A stretch of DNA of 64,000 bases from Ligula intestinalis (Eukaryota; Platyhelminthes; Cestoda; Diphyllobothriidea; Diphyllobothriidae), in NCBI GenBank assembly GCA_036362985.1, contig JAYGXS010000001.1:18430469-18494468 (forward strand), in the 5' to 3' direction. The notes below the pieces were generated by a model, which searched no databases, was not told where the DNA came from, and saw only the letters and a program-made list of their open reading frames with translations. The translations under genes and the position numbers were made by a program. Position 1 is the first letter of the stretch. The number at the start of each line of letters is the position of its first letter. Positions 1 to 9,659 of this stretch are shown here, one piece after another.

Positions 1-1148
1 TCTTTGTGTGACTGGCGAAGGCTGGTCTTTTTTGATAAGATCAGTTTAACGTGTTCGTTATTTTGCATCACAATTTTTAGAGGTCGTGGTCGCGGCGTAC
101 CTGTGGCCTCGTCAGGTTTTTTTCCGATCCGAAACGATTTCAGAACTGGAAATTCCAAACCTGGCTCGAACAGATCGTTTAAAACACGGTTGAAGGATGC
201 CATGTCCTCCGCGTTATGGTCTGAACTGACTGAAGTACATTCTTCTAGGCCCTGGACAATAATGCAGTGTTGTCGTCCCTGTGGGTGTTCGAAAACTTTT
301 TCTACAGTGTTTGTCATATTGGCCTCTGTGTGACTCGAGCTCGGGATGGCCGATGTAGATGGTTCCCCAGCATGGGCCTCATTTCTGTTGCTATGTGTAT
401 TCGGGAAGCCAAACCCTTCGTTGTTGCATGTCATTTCGGTGTTGGACACGGTCTCTAAGTTGGCCTCAGAATCCGTGTCTGCGATCTGGGAGCTTGGGCT
501 GGCAGTGGGCCTCGAGCTCGGACTGGCTGGAGTCAATATTTCGCCAGTATTGACTTTGCTGTTTTCGCTAGGGGTGCTCGCGAGGTCAGGCATGGCAGCT
601 TTAGGCACCTTCACGCTGGGTGTTGGCACAGTCTTGCAATTTTTTATGAGAGCCTTAGGTTTTGGTGGTGGCCTAGCCGTCCCTTTGTTGTCCACAGTAG
701 GGGTGTTCGAATTAGCCTCCACTGTGGTTGCATGGCCAACTATGGGGGCCTGTACCTTAGGTATAGGTACACGCGTAGGTTTCTGAGGTTTTCTACACGT
801 AAGCTCGGCAGCTGTCAGGTTTTCTGTTGACACGTGGGTCTGCTGGATAAAATCTCTCATGCCCTTCATTTCTTCTTCGAGTTTGTCCTTTGAAACGAGG
901 GTCTGCAGCATAAACTCCTGCATATTTTTTACCACGTCGACAAGTTTATCAAACTTAGAGGCTAGCACATCATATCCGTCGCAATAGTCTACTACTTGCG
1001 GCGGTCGCACACAATTGGTAAGACTTTTGGATCTTGTCTCGCACCGTGCGTCAGTGGCGTAATGGTTAGAGACGTGGCCTCGTGAAGAAGCGGTTTCGAG
1101 TTCGAGCCCACCTCGCGTCAAATTTTGCATTTGGCTTCTGGTCTGCAT
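1..1148 (-). CDS. LINE ORF1-like protein, 3' end off the window
   Basis: Reading the minus strand from an ATG at 1148 (a second ATG is at 1130) gives 382 codons with no stop before the window edge. An in-frame TAA lies about 30 codons... upstream of 1148, near 1177, so the frame is bounded on its 5' side. Seen in order: a Ser/Thr/Arg-rich head, a predicted amphipathic helix containing DKLVDVVKNMQEFML and KLEEEMKGMRDFIQQ, a long Pro/Thr/Ser-rich linker, then a globular part beginning HCIIVQGLEE and containing FRIGKK and RPRPLKIVM. Coiled coil, linker and RRM-like fold with a conserved RxG and RPL pattern is the layout of CR1/Jockey-type LINE ORF1 RNA-binding proteins. The missing 3' part would hold the rest of this domain and possibly a CCHC knuckle. 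No frameshift is visible, so this copy may be young. The family assignment is inference; the open frame is direct. Confidence 0.7.
   Translation of the reverse strand, partial: MQTRSQMQNLTRGGLELETASSRGHVSNHYATDARCETRSKSLTNCVRPPQVVDYCDGYDVLASKFDKLVDVVKNMQEFMLQTLVSKDKLEEEMKGMRDFIQQTHVSTENLTAAELTCRKPQKPTRVPIPKVQAPIVGHATTVEANSNTPTVDNKGTARPPPKPKALIKNCKTVPTPSVKVPKAAMPDLASTPSENSKVNTGEILTPASPSSRPTASPSSQIADTDSEANLETVSNTEMTCNNEGFGFPNTHSNRNEAHAGEPSTSAIPSSSHTEANMTNTVEKVFEHPQGRQHCIIVQGLEECTSVSSDHNAEDMASFNRVLNDLFEPGLEFPVLKSFRIGKKPDEATGTPRPRPLKIVMQNNEHVKLILSKKTSLRQSHK
1042..1120 (+). repeat. tRNA-like sequence antisense to the ORF1 start
   Basis: On the plus strand there is an A-box-like TGGCGTAATGG at 1055-1065 and a B-box-like GAGTTCGAGCCC at 1098-1109, spaced as in a tRNA gene. 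The ends do not form a convincing 7-bp acceptor stem, so this is not called a functional tRNA. It lies entirely inside the first codons of the minus-strand LINE ORF1. It may be a tRNA-derived SINE head or a chance Pol III promoter. Confidence 0.4.
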
Positions 1149-1177
1149 AACTGCGTACAACAATTGTATTTTCAACA

Positions 1178-1762
1178 CAAAAGGTTAAGATATGCAGTTT
1201 TTGTCTTATATACGAGATAGAAAGCCTAAGGCTACGCTTTGCTGATACAATAATCCTTTAGGAGTCGAATCTTTTTACTGAAGACGATTGTGGTTAGAAT
1301 TTAAGCAGCAGAGCTTTGACTGACTACTAGGTAACTGTCTAAACTTGTAAAATTAGTTCAGGGTTGATAAAAACAGGCGTAGCAACCGAGCTAGTTTAGT
1401 TTCTAAGTATGCAGTAGGTAATTTTAATACTGGCATCAACAAATGTGATATAATATAATGGAGCGACTTAGCCTTTGTCGTTTTCTCCGTGGATACTCCT
1501 CAGAAATCCTAACGAGATTGATTTGGTCAGGTAGACTGTGTAATCCAAGCCAATAATTCCAGCAGGATGCTCGATTTGGAGAAATTTCCTGGTCGAACAG
1601 TGACAGTATCGCAGGGAATTGAACGAAGGATCGTGGCAAAACAGTGTGTTTTTTGATCCAATTTTTGTCTTTCGACATTTTATTTCAGTGTAAAACTTGA
1701 ATTAATTTCGCCTTCATGTTGCTCGAAAATTCAAACCGCGCGGGTTCAGTTCAGTCAGTCAA
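1178..1762. other. Noncoding stretch between LINE and Penelope element
   Basis: AT-rich, with only short open frames that look random. It should contain the 5' untranslated region of the minus-strand LINE and the insertion boundary of the Penelope-like element near 1763. No other element was recognised. Confidence 0.4.
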
Positions 1763-2412
1763 AGTTCACAGCGGTCACCCGCATACGTACTATAATTGTC
1801 CGTTCCTGTAGCCACCACTGGAGGTCTTAATTGGTCCGGTAATTGCTCATTAGTTGCAACAGCGTTCTTGTCCGCGTTGGATGCAGGTTTGATAATTGCT
1901 CGACAATCAAGCCCGCTGTTGTCAGAGTTGTGCCCAGTCCTTCCCACGTGACGGATTTTCGTGCTCAGGCAATTCCTCAATACACCGTATGGGAACGCCA
2001 AATCATTGCGCTTGTTGATGGACTGGGGGCCTGAGAAGCATGACTCGAGCAGCTCGCGGCTCACGCGGTTGTCCTCGCTTGCGAGGATTTTGGCCTCGTC
2101 AAACTTGAAAATATGGCCGAGTCCCGTTGAGTGAGCTGCAACCTGGGAGTTGACGTCTTTCTTCCGCACCGCCGCTGCATGCTCGGCCATTCGCGTCTGG
2201 AGTAATCTCCCGGTTTCTCCGACGCATTTGCTTTGTCCACAACTACACCAGGTCTGGTAAACGACTCCAGCCGTTTCCTGCCGTGGCAGTGGGTCTTTCG
2301 GCCTCATGATTTGGTGCCTGATAGTTGCTTCCGGCCTGTGTGCAACTCCAACTCCAAGTGGGGTGAGTAGATGGCTGACCGCTTCCGATACATTCTTTAC
2401 GTACGGAAGAGC
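1759..2412 (-). pseudogene. Penelope GIY-YIG endonuclease domain
   Basis: This region is in the same frame as the reverse transcriptase and follows its TGA. Connector residues ALPYVKNVSEAV lead into a linker, then MRPKDPLPRQETAGVVYQ and the endonuclease core. The core shows GVVYQTWCSCGQ (the GIY-like strand followed by Cys residues), CVGETGRLLQTRMAEH (the YIG-like strand with the conserved Gly-Glu-Thr-Gly-Arg and helix), H..G (AHSTGLGH) and a downstream Glu in ASEDNRVSRELLES. In Penelope elements this domain nicks the target DNA. The frame ends near 1759 at YAGDRCEL, where the element is cut off. The domain itself looks intact, but it lies behind three stops. Confidence 0.85.
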
Positions 2413-4245
2413 TCACCAAACGTTTGGACCAGCTGGACTTGGCTTCGTGTCTCGTTTGCAAATGCACTGGTTAACATAATTGTGCGGGTATCCAGTCGCA
2501 CTCAGTACCCGTCTAACATATTGCAATTCAGCAATTTTGTCTTCCACTTCGCTGCAATGCGTCTCGACGCGCCGTAATAGCGCTCTTACGCAGCTGCGTT
2601 TGTGACCGATTGGATGGTTGCTGTTGTAGTTCAGGACTTGCATAGTGTTGGTTACTTTCTTGAACACTTTAGTTTTAAGGCAATCTTCGTCTTTGTGGCA
2701 AACGAGGACATCCAGGAAGGCCAGCTGGTTGTTTTCTTCTTCCTCCATCGTAAATTGAATGTCCGGGAAGACGGCGTTTAGACGTTCTTTGAATGTCAGC
2801 ATCTGATCCTGCTCAATAACGACGAAGGTGTCGTCCACATACCTAGCCCAGAGTTTCGGTTGCAGGACCGCCTCTCCTATGAGTCCGGAAATAGGCGAAC
2901 CCATAGGCGTGCCCTTCGCCTGCTCGTAGATAGTTCTGTTGAAGGTAAAGTGCGTCTTCAGGCAGAACTTCAGGAGCTGGAGGATTTGAGCGTGCCCGAG
3001 GTGATTTACCGTTCCATTGTATTGCTTTCGAAGGAGTAGTTGGATAGTTTCAATGGCCAGGTCCTGTGAAATAGAAGTAAAAAGGGACGTGACATCAAAG
3101 GAAACCATGATATCATTTGGCTGGAGACTTATCCCTTTAGGCTTCTCCAAGAATTGTGTTGACAACCTGACTGTTGTGTCTGAATTAGCGGTCGATAATT
3201 TGAGCCGTCGGAACAGCCACTTTGCCAGTCCGTAGGTTAGAGTTCCTTTGAGATATACGATTGGCCGGAGGGGTGCGCCTTCTTTTTGCACCTTGGGGAG
3301 ACCATAGAAGCGGGCGAGGGCCGTTTCTTGCGCTCTCGCCATGCGTCCATCAATTGGTGATATTGCACCTGAGTTCTCCATTGCCAACAGCGTTGTGCTG
3401 ATCTCGCGTGTCAGCGTTTTCGTGGGTTTGGATTTGCACAGGACGTAGGACTGACGATCGTCCAACAAAGTCTGAGCTTTGTGAATGTAGTCTGTCCTGT
3501 CCAATACGAGAGTAGACCACCACTTGTCCGCCGACATGATAACGAGGTCATTGTCGGCTCTGAGTTCTCTAAGTGCCTTACGTTCAACCTTGGAGAGAGC
3601 GCCACGTGGTTGATATGCCATGAGGAGGGACGACACCTGATGACGTATGAGGTTTTTCGTTTCGTCTGCTGCTTCTGTTTGGCTCAGAATTGATTCTACA
3701 GCAGCAACCATGTTGGCAGGTCTGGCATCAGCTGTGTTGAATAAAGTTTCATGCCTTAACACCTGCATTTGTTCTTCCGTGAGCTTCTTGGATGACTGAT
3801 TGTGCACCAATTTGTCATCTTTGAATGCATTTGGGTGAGGTAGCTTGCGAAACTTAATTTCCAATGCTGCCTCTCATTCCGCTCTGTGGTCGCGGGCTCG
3901 TTCGGCTACCCTCTGCTGGAGCAGTTGTGTGCCATTCTCCCCCATGAACTCAACGTACTTTGCATTCTCTTCGTCGATCCTCTGACAGTACTTGCGAAGC
4001 CTCGCGTGACAGTCTTGAAGGATCACTCGGATTATCTCTCTGCCGTGCTTGAATACCTTGTTTCTCGCTAACTCTGTATTAACCGGGGGTCTTTTAGAAA
4101 CTCACTTCAGTAGCACATTATTATCGAGACACCTGTTCAGGAATCTGATCTGCGCATACGTAGATGACTCTCGAAGGGCAAAAGTATCCCACCGACGAGC
4201 CAACCTGAGCGCATCGTGCCCAAAGAAATTGCCAATAGAGGAGAA
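2413..4245 (-). pseudogene. Penelope reverse transcriptase, broken by in-frame TGA
   Basis: One frame runs from about 4245 to 2413. The N-terminal part has GHDALRLARRWD and a stretch of basic helices, interrupted by TGA at 4104-4102. A second TGA at 3876-3874 precedes a 483-codon block. That block holds the palm motifs: FYGLPKVQK, VSFDVTSLFTSI (motif A), GTPMGSPISGLIGEA (motif B) and ARYVDDTFVVI (motif C with the catalytic Asp pair), then LAFLDVLV. A third TGA at 2415-2413 separates it from the endonuclease. All three stops are TGA and no frameshift is seen. The spacing between motif B and YVDD is short, suggesting a small internal deletion. An unusual KWWS replaces the usual Gly-rich turn before TLVLDRTDY. 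Enzyme activity is unlikely from this copy unless stops are read through. Confidence 0.85.
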
Positions 4246-4264
4246 CGTACGAGTTCTAGGCAGC

Positions 4265-4862
4265 AGTTCCGAAGAAGAAGATGCGATCTCTGGAGCAAGG
4301 ACTTTATTTTCCTGACGTTTCGAATTCTGTCGGGAATCCTGAGTCATAGGTAATCGTAAACAGGTCTGAGACATGCGCAAATAAGGGGTGATACATGCAC
4401 AGATTGCACGGTATTGATAGTTCACAGCGGTCACCCGCATACGTACTATAATTGTCCGTTCCTGTAGCCACCACTGGAGGTCTTAATTGGTCCGGTAATT
4501 GCTCAGTAGTTGCAACAGCGTTCTTGTCCGCGTCGGATGCAGGCTTGATAATTGCTCGACAATCAAGCCCGCTGTCGTCAGAGTTGCGCTCAGTCCTTCC
4601 CACGTGACTGATTTTCTTGCTCAGGCAATTCCTCAGTACACCGTATGGGAACGCCAAATCATTGCGCTTGTTGATGGACTGGGGGCCTGAGAAGCATGAC
4701 TCGAGCAGCTCGCGGCTCCTGGGATTTGATGTCTTTCATCCTCACCACCGCTGTATTCTCGGCCATTCGCGTCTGGAGTAATCTCCCGGTTTCACTAACG
4801 TATTTGCGTTGTCCACAACTACACCAGATCTGGTTAACGACTCCAGCCGTTTCAGCAGGCAA
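4265..4862 (-). pseudogene. Partial endonuclease copy plus tail (pseudo-LTR)
   Basis: This copy matches the main endonuclease but lacks about 80 bases: the sequence present at roughly 2066-2145 in the main copy is absent after 4715. Because 80 is not a multiple of three, the frame shifts, giving two overlapping frames (4862-4659 and 4657-4304). Unlike the main copy, it keeps the 3' tail (about 4265-4430). That tail includes a degenerate hammerhead-like segment and runs directly into the N-terminal coding region of the main element. Similarity on the 5' side stops near 4856. Confidence 0.8.
4305..4356 (-). ncRNA. Degenerate hammerhead-like motif in PLE tail
   Basis: On the minus strand a box like CTATGA (CTGATGA with one base lost) is followed by a stem with arms GGATTC and GAATTC, then GAAAC and GTC directly before AGG. 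This matches the order of hammerhead parts seen intact at 14,988-15,029. The damaged first box makes activity doubtful. Confidence 0.45.
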
Positions 4863-6480
4863 GTAAACCTTGATTCACACTACGCCAGATTGAACGCATG
4901 CTGCACTAACATGCACTCGACCAAGTGGAGCCTCGCAGAGTCTGCAACTCTCCGGGCATGTGGCGCACGATACAAGCATTCAAATCCTTTCTTAGTTGCA
5001 GCACCTATCGCAGGAGGATTCGCGTCACTCCTTACCCTCCGCAACCTTACCGCTGTTCAATGTAAACTCTGCTCCAAACCCTCTATTGCGACAATCCCAG
5101 CCCTCACTTTCATTTAGTCTGACGAAGAGCTAGTGTCACCAGTTCAAAGTTAACGAGTAAAATTCCATTTTCAAACGAGCCTTCTTTCTACAAATGAAAT
5201 TATTTTTGAAACGTTTTATTTCCTCTCTAGAAAAAAAATCTGCAAATAACTGCATCCATGAATTCTGAACAACGAATAGGTGAAGGTAAACTGTGCATTC
5301 ATTCTTACTGCATTGCAATTCTTTACTGGGACTGCTGCTCCTTTTTCAGAACAATAGGATGCTTTTTTAATTCACAACAGCTGAAATTCCGTGTCATAAC
5401 AGTCAACTGTGAGAAAATTTGAGGGAAATTTCTGTTCCACTAATACCTTTCCTTATTTTCCAGGAATTAAGGATCGGGAGAACGGATAGCGGTTATAGGT
5501 TATAGCCAGTTGTCGATCGTTACCAGCAGATCCCGAAGACGAAGACTGACGCATTTACACTTCACTGCTAGCAAGTGGCATCCAGAGTGTCAGTATAGCA
5601 GTCCTTGTCTATATAGTTTACTTTGGCATGCGGTAAATGAAGATTTGTTTTAAATTTATCAAATAAAATTTGGTTATATACTGTCAATGTTAGGGTAAAG
5701 GAAACTTTCATCACTACCGCGTATTTAATTAACTTGCATTTTTTCCCATTTTTGATCTTTTATCGCGCTCTTTCTGCAATTGACTCGTCGCTCTGAAAAT
5801 ACATATTTGCGTTTCCGCAAATGTGTCATCCTTTTTGACCTGGCGTACATGTCTTGTATGGTATCAGTTGGTGTCAATAATGAAAATGAAGGAGCAATCA
5901 TGGAAAGCAGAACCATGCATTTCGTTCTTTTTCGATTTGATCGGACACATTTTTAACCGAAACTGTGCTTTCCAAAAAACGAGGAGTCCGCGAATGCTGA
6001 AATTTTCGTTATTTACCCGAAACGTAAGGTATGTTCCCCTTTTAATTTCATTTTATTATAAGTATATTTGTGACAAATTGCATTTGTATTGCATTTTCTG
6101 CTAGGTTTACCTGCTAGCGCTGCAGATTTTATGTAAGAAGTTTAAGCTCTATATAAAACGTATCAGAGGTCTGAAGGTAACAGAGATGTCATTTTTGTAT
6201 ATGCTATAACGAAAAAGAATCAGCTAAATTAAAAAACGTCACAGTCTAATGGAAGTGGTGACTTCGTAGAACAATGTATTCAAGAGAACAATTGAGTTTT
6301 CATTTACGCCTGCCTACTGCAGTGTGCCGACCGATTTTACAGAGATATAAATGACCTAAAATTATTTCACCACATGTCAGAAAACCGCACCCCTCTCTCG
6401 GTGATTTGTATAATGTTGAGAAAATTACGTTGGGATTGATCGCATTGTCAGTGCGTACAGACCAGCTTTATGTTGGCCCA
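4863..6480. other. No gene recognised
   Basis: The first 300 bases (to about 5170) are GC-richer than the rest and resemble decayed repeat DNA without a readable frame. The remainder is AT-rich with only short random frames. Confidence 0.35.
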
Positions 6481-6499
6481 ATTCGTGCTTTTAGTAATC

Positions 6500-7060
6500 G
6501 TAGCCTATGAGTAAAAATGGCCAGGTGTAGCGTCAGATATTTGACAGAGACGAAAAATCTTTTTATTCGCCTGGCATTTTGAAATCCTAATACAAGCGAA
6601 CATGCGAGTCCCAGGAACTAATTGAGAAATAGAAGACGACTCGATCGCTGGGACCATATGTTTATTCGTCTGGCGTTTCGAAATCCGTCGCGGATTCATC
6701 ATCAGAGACAAACTCACAGAACATTAGCAGAAACAGTTTGTGTGCGCACAGGGTTCTGCCGAAAAATTTAAACGTACAGAAAAAATCGATAAATGTCTTG
6801 AGTGTGCGCTGATTCGTTGCGTCGGCAATGACCATCTGGCCTTGCGGTTTTGGCATGAGATGATGTGGCGCTTTGGCCAAATTTAGTCTCAGCACCAAAT
6901 ATGGATAAGGCAAATCGTTGCACTCGTCGATTGATTGGGGGCCCGTGGACCATGACTTAAGTAATTCTGGGCTCACTCGATTGTCACCTCTGCTGAAGGG
7001 GATGTGGGATGGGTTCAGATGTGGTTTATGTGTTGAGGAGGAGAGGAGGAGAGGTTGTTG
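6500..7060 (-). mobile_element. Penelope 3' fragment with two tail copies
   Basis: The minus frame reaching 6662 carries GDNRVSPELLKSWSTGPQSI, the conserved end of the Penelope endonuclease. It corresponds to EDNRVSRELLESCFSGPQSI in the element at 1763-4260. It continues through a tail ending SDDESATDFETPDE, whose DNA is a hammerhead-like sequence (6658-6715). A second, more decayed tail segment with the same TGCCAGGCGAATAAA pattern lies at about 6565-6605. The reverse transcriptase and the catalytic endonuclease core are absent; the similarity breaks near 7010-7060. Confidence 0.7.
6658..6715 (-). ncRNA. Hammerhead-like motif, altered cleavage triplet
   Basis: Minus strand: GTCT, then CTGATGA, a stem with arms GAATCCG and CGGATTTC around a CGA loop (one bulge), then GAAAC, GCC and AGAC. 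GTCT pairs with AGAC as stem I, and a further GTTT/AAAC pair lies outside. The triplet before the expected cut is GCC instead of GTC, which should weaken or abolish cleavage. Confidence 0.55.
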
Positions 7061-7069
7061 CAGCAGCTG

Positions 7070-7400
7070 TTTCAGGGTTTCCTTTTTCTGGCGTCCCGGT
7101 CCCCCTAGGTTTGACCTAGCAACTGCTTCAGTGTTCTCATTCTGGCTAACCGATGGCAGCTGCTCCAGTGTTGCCCTTTGGTCCCGCATCCCAACGGCCA
7201 CGACAAGCCCGCTAACAAGCGCTCGTCCAAAGCATGGTTTATCCCCAGAACTGACATCGGCTTATTCAGTCACGTGTGCAGACAAACCACGCATCTCGCG
7301 CGCATCGGCCAGCCTGCCTTACCACCCATGATCCACTGTGTTCATGTCCCCCTCCCTCTGACTGCTCCTTTGACCTAACCAAACATACGCCTATCACGCA
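7070..7400 (+). mobile_element. Possible LINE 3' coding remnant
   Basis: The plus-strand frame 7178-7378 contains RTDIGLFSHVC and HLARIGQP. This is reminiscent of the zinc-knuckle-like tail (Cys, then His residues) found at the C-terminus of many flatworm LINE reverse transcriptases. No catalytic motif is present and neighbouring frames are broken. The identification rests on a short resemblance only. Confidence 0.3.
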
Positions 7401-9416
7401 CTCCCGCATACTGACAGGAACAATGACAAACCCGTTCACAATAAACCCCCGTTAGTAGGCTCCCGAACGGTTGAATTGTTCAGACACCGCTGCTCACACG
7501 CACCCAGACGGACAAATTTACCAAACGCAATTACATCAACTTGCCCTGTGTAGCAATAAATCACTCTTAACATCTGACCGGAATATTCTTAATGCTGAGG
7601 TTACAGTAGATCATCTATCCTTCACCCCTACAAGGTTTCGGTGATTTGGTTGAGCCAGCGGTGTTTCATTGCAGGTTTTCATGGACGCCAATATGATCGA
7701 CTGAGCCGATCCGGTGACTGACTATGCATCGAAAGTGCAGGCAGATAAGGCGAGGGCGCCGGGTATATTCTTTGTTTCAGCAGTCTCATTTTGACGGATT
7801 CATAAAGGACAGAATATCCCTGTGTGTGATGCGAAACTGCGATTTCTATGAGATCTGTTTGGGATCGAGTCCACATTGCTGACGGCGGAACGCGATGTTA
7901 TGGACGGGGTTGGTAGACGACCTCAGTAGAAGTCAACTGAGTTGTAGACTTCATCCAACGTAAAGTTCATCCCAGGGCGTGGTTTATGCTTTATTTCTTC
8001 CATTAGTTCGTTCAAAGGGGTTAGGAATATATACACTACTGTGTCCATTCAGCGAGTGACATTCAATGAAGTTAAGAACCAAAGTTATGATTGACTGATT
8101 GATTGATTGCACTTCCATGTTGTACCGAAGAAGAGGGCTATGGATTTGAGTAAAATCAAATCTATCGTTTTAATTCCACGACAAATAAACAATAAGTCCT
8201 ACGCGAATGTGGATGCGGTACACGTCTGCCCAATCGACGAGCGTGCCTATACCATTATACAAAAAATTAACACAATTCTTGGGTTCTTATGGTTTTGAAA
8301 GCGTTTGACCTAGAAATTTTCATGGCTTATATAGGCTTTGTTGTGCCCAAACGAACCCGTAATTCCTGGCTCGAACTAGCAAATTAAATCTTTGATTTCC
8401 TTTGTCGGATAGAGTTTTCTTACGACACAGACAGTACACAAAAAATCTCCCAAGTTTTATAAACTGCATATTGAATTGTTTGTCGACTTCAATTCCGCTG
8501 AGAGTGGTCATGCGATTTATTTATATTTCATTAGTAAGGCCTTATTTCGTATAGTGATACTTAAAGAAACTGACTGCTGACCAGAAATCTAAGAAGCAAT
8601 TACCATAAGGTCCTTCGTAGTACATTTAAATGACAGCCTTATAAAGCAAATAATAATTGGAAATCATCTAATGGCCTATGCTGACTGGTGTTCTTAGTAA
8701 GAAATTGTCGAATCCGATGCTCATTTTGTGATTGCGAACTGATGCATACCGCCTGAAAATACCATACTATCTTGAACTATGTAAATGTCTAGAGACACTT
8801 GCTTCCATAAAAAGTTATTAAATCAAAAAGCATTTGATATCTGCCTCCTTCAAGGTTTTCCTTGAAAAACACTTGCTGACTCATTTTTTTAAATATACGA
8901 CCGAATAGCTAAGTTAACTCTCTTCAGGGCTTTCAACAGAGAATCGCCAAGTTACTAGTAATGTAAGTAATTCATTGGAATAAGAGATCTTGATCCTAGG
9001 CCGTTTGACTCAGAGTGGCAATATGAATCATGTACAAATTGGTTACAGAGCAACAGAGTGAGAGAGGAAGGTATATTCTGAAGGTAATATCCAAAAATTT
9101 CAGCACAAGGTGGCTCCATTCGTGGAGAGCAGGTTTAAAGTAAGGTAAGGGGTCGTGGTAAAAGACCAAAGGTAAAAGGTCACAGATTATTCAAAGTTAA
9201 ATGTTTGCACGATATGCAACTCTGTTATGGAGACAGGTTGGCTTTCAGCTTCTTAATTTCTGCTTCTTCACACGTAAGTAAGCATGCTAAGAATGAGAGT
9301 ACAGAGTGCTGATATGCCGATGTACGGCAAGACATATGATGGAAGTTTCGGTGCATATTACGTAAAGACTTCGCAGCCATTAGTTCAGAGTGGAGAGGGT
9401 GTGCAACCCTCCTCAC
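7401..9416. other. No gene recognised
   Basis: AT-rich DNA with short random frames and a small GATT repeat at 8087-8107. A stretch at 8985-9075 has a protein-like plus frame (DLDPRPFDSEWQYES) but lacks a good acceptor site and was not called. Confidence 0.3.
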
Positions 9417-9643
9417 TGTATTGTTATGTCAGCTAGAAAGGCATAGGAAACACCGGCGGCCAAAGAGAGCATTCCGAGGATACGTTTACTAATGACCAGG
9501 TCTTTTTTAAGTAAAACTGCCAAAATAACTGGAGAGCAGCAAAGCATGAGGGGAGAATGCAGGAATCTATAAATCGTCAGATAAGGGCTTGCGGTGTACG
9601 ATATGAATGCAAGTGGCAGATATAATAGACCAAACCACATGAG
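9417..9643 (-). CDS. Exon of a nucleotide-sugar transporter-like protein
   Basis: The minus-strand frame contains three hydrophobic segments and the pattern YLTIYRFLHSP ... VLLKKDLVISKRILGML ... AGVSYAFLADITI. This resembles the SLC35D/Vrg4 group of nucleotide-sugar transporters: a TVLRRF-like helix, a short basic loop LLKK, then a helix ending in a conserved Asp. Such proteins carry sugar nucleotides into the Golgi or ER. The exon ends at a good donor (GTGAGG, 9416-9411) in phase 2. A possible acceptor AG lies at 9645-9644. Neighbouring exons were not found, so only about 75 residues of an expected 300-plus are seen. It could also be another drug/metabolite-transporter family member, or a chance hydrophobic frame. 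Confidence 0.45.
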
Positions 9644-9659
9644 CTCCAGTCACAAGAGA

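Larger units (their letters stand above)
1763..4862 (-). mobile_element. Penelope-like retroelement with tandem partial copy
   Basis: A 2.5-kb element (about 1763-4260) has coding order N-terminal helical region, reverse transcriptase, GIY-YIG endonuclease. It is preceded on its 5' side by a partial copy of its own endonuclease and 3' tail (about 4265-4862). The two endonuclease copies share long stretches, for example 1768-2040 against 4425-4700. A partial copy placed head-to-tail upstream is the pseudo-LTR arrangement known for Penelope elements. The main copy loses similarity at about 1763, so its own 3' tail with the ribozyme-like segment is missing. No target duplication was identified. 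Confidence 0.85.

Noticed and set aside
346..786. Plus-strand 146-codon frame at the left end
   Set aside because: It is the complement of the minus-strand LINE ORF1 linker; its Leu/Gly/Val-rich composition comes from the Pro/Thr-rich codons on the other strand.
4102..4440. 112-codon minus frame as a separate small protein
   Set aside because: It is in the same frame as the Penelope reverse transcriptase and ends at an in-frame TGA. Its first half is pseudo-LTR tail, so it is part of the element, not a gene.
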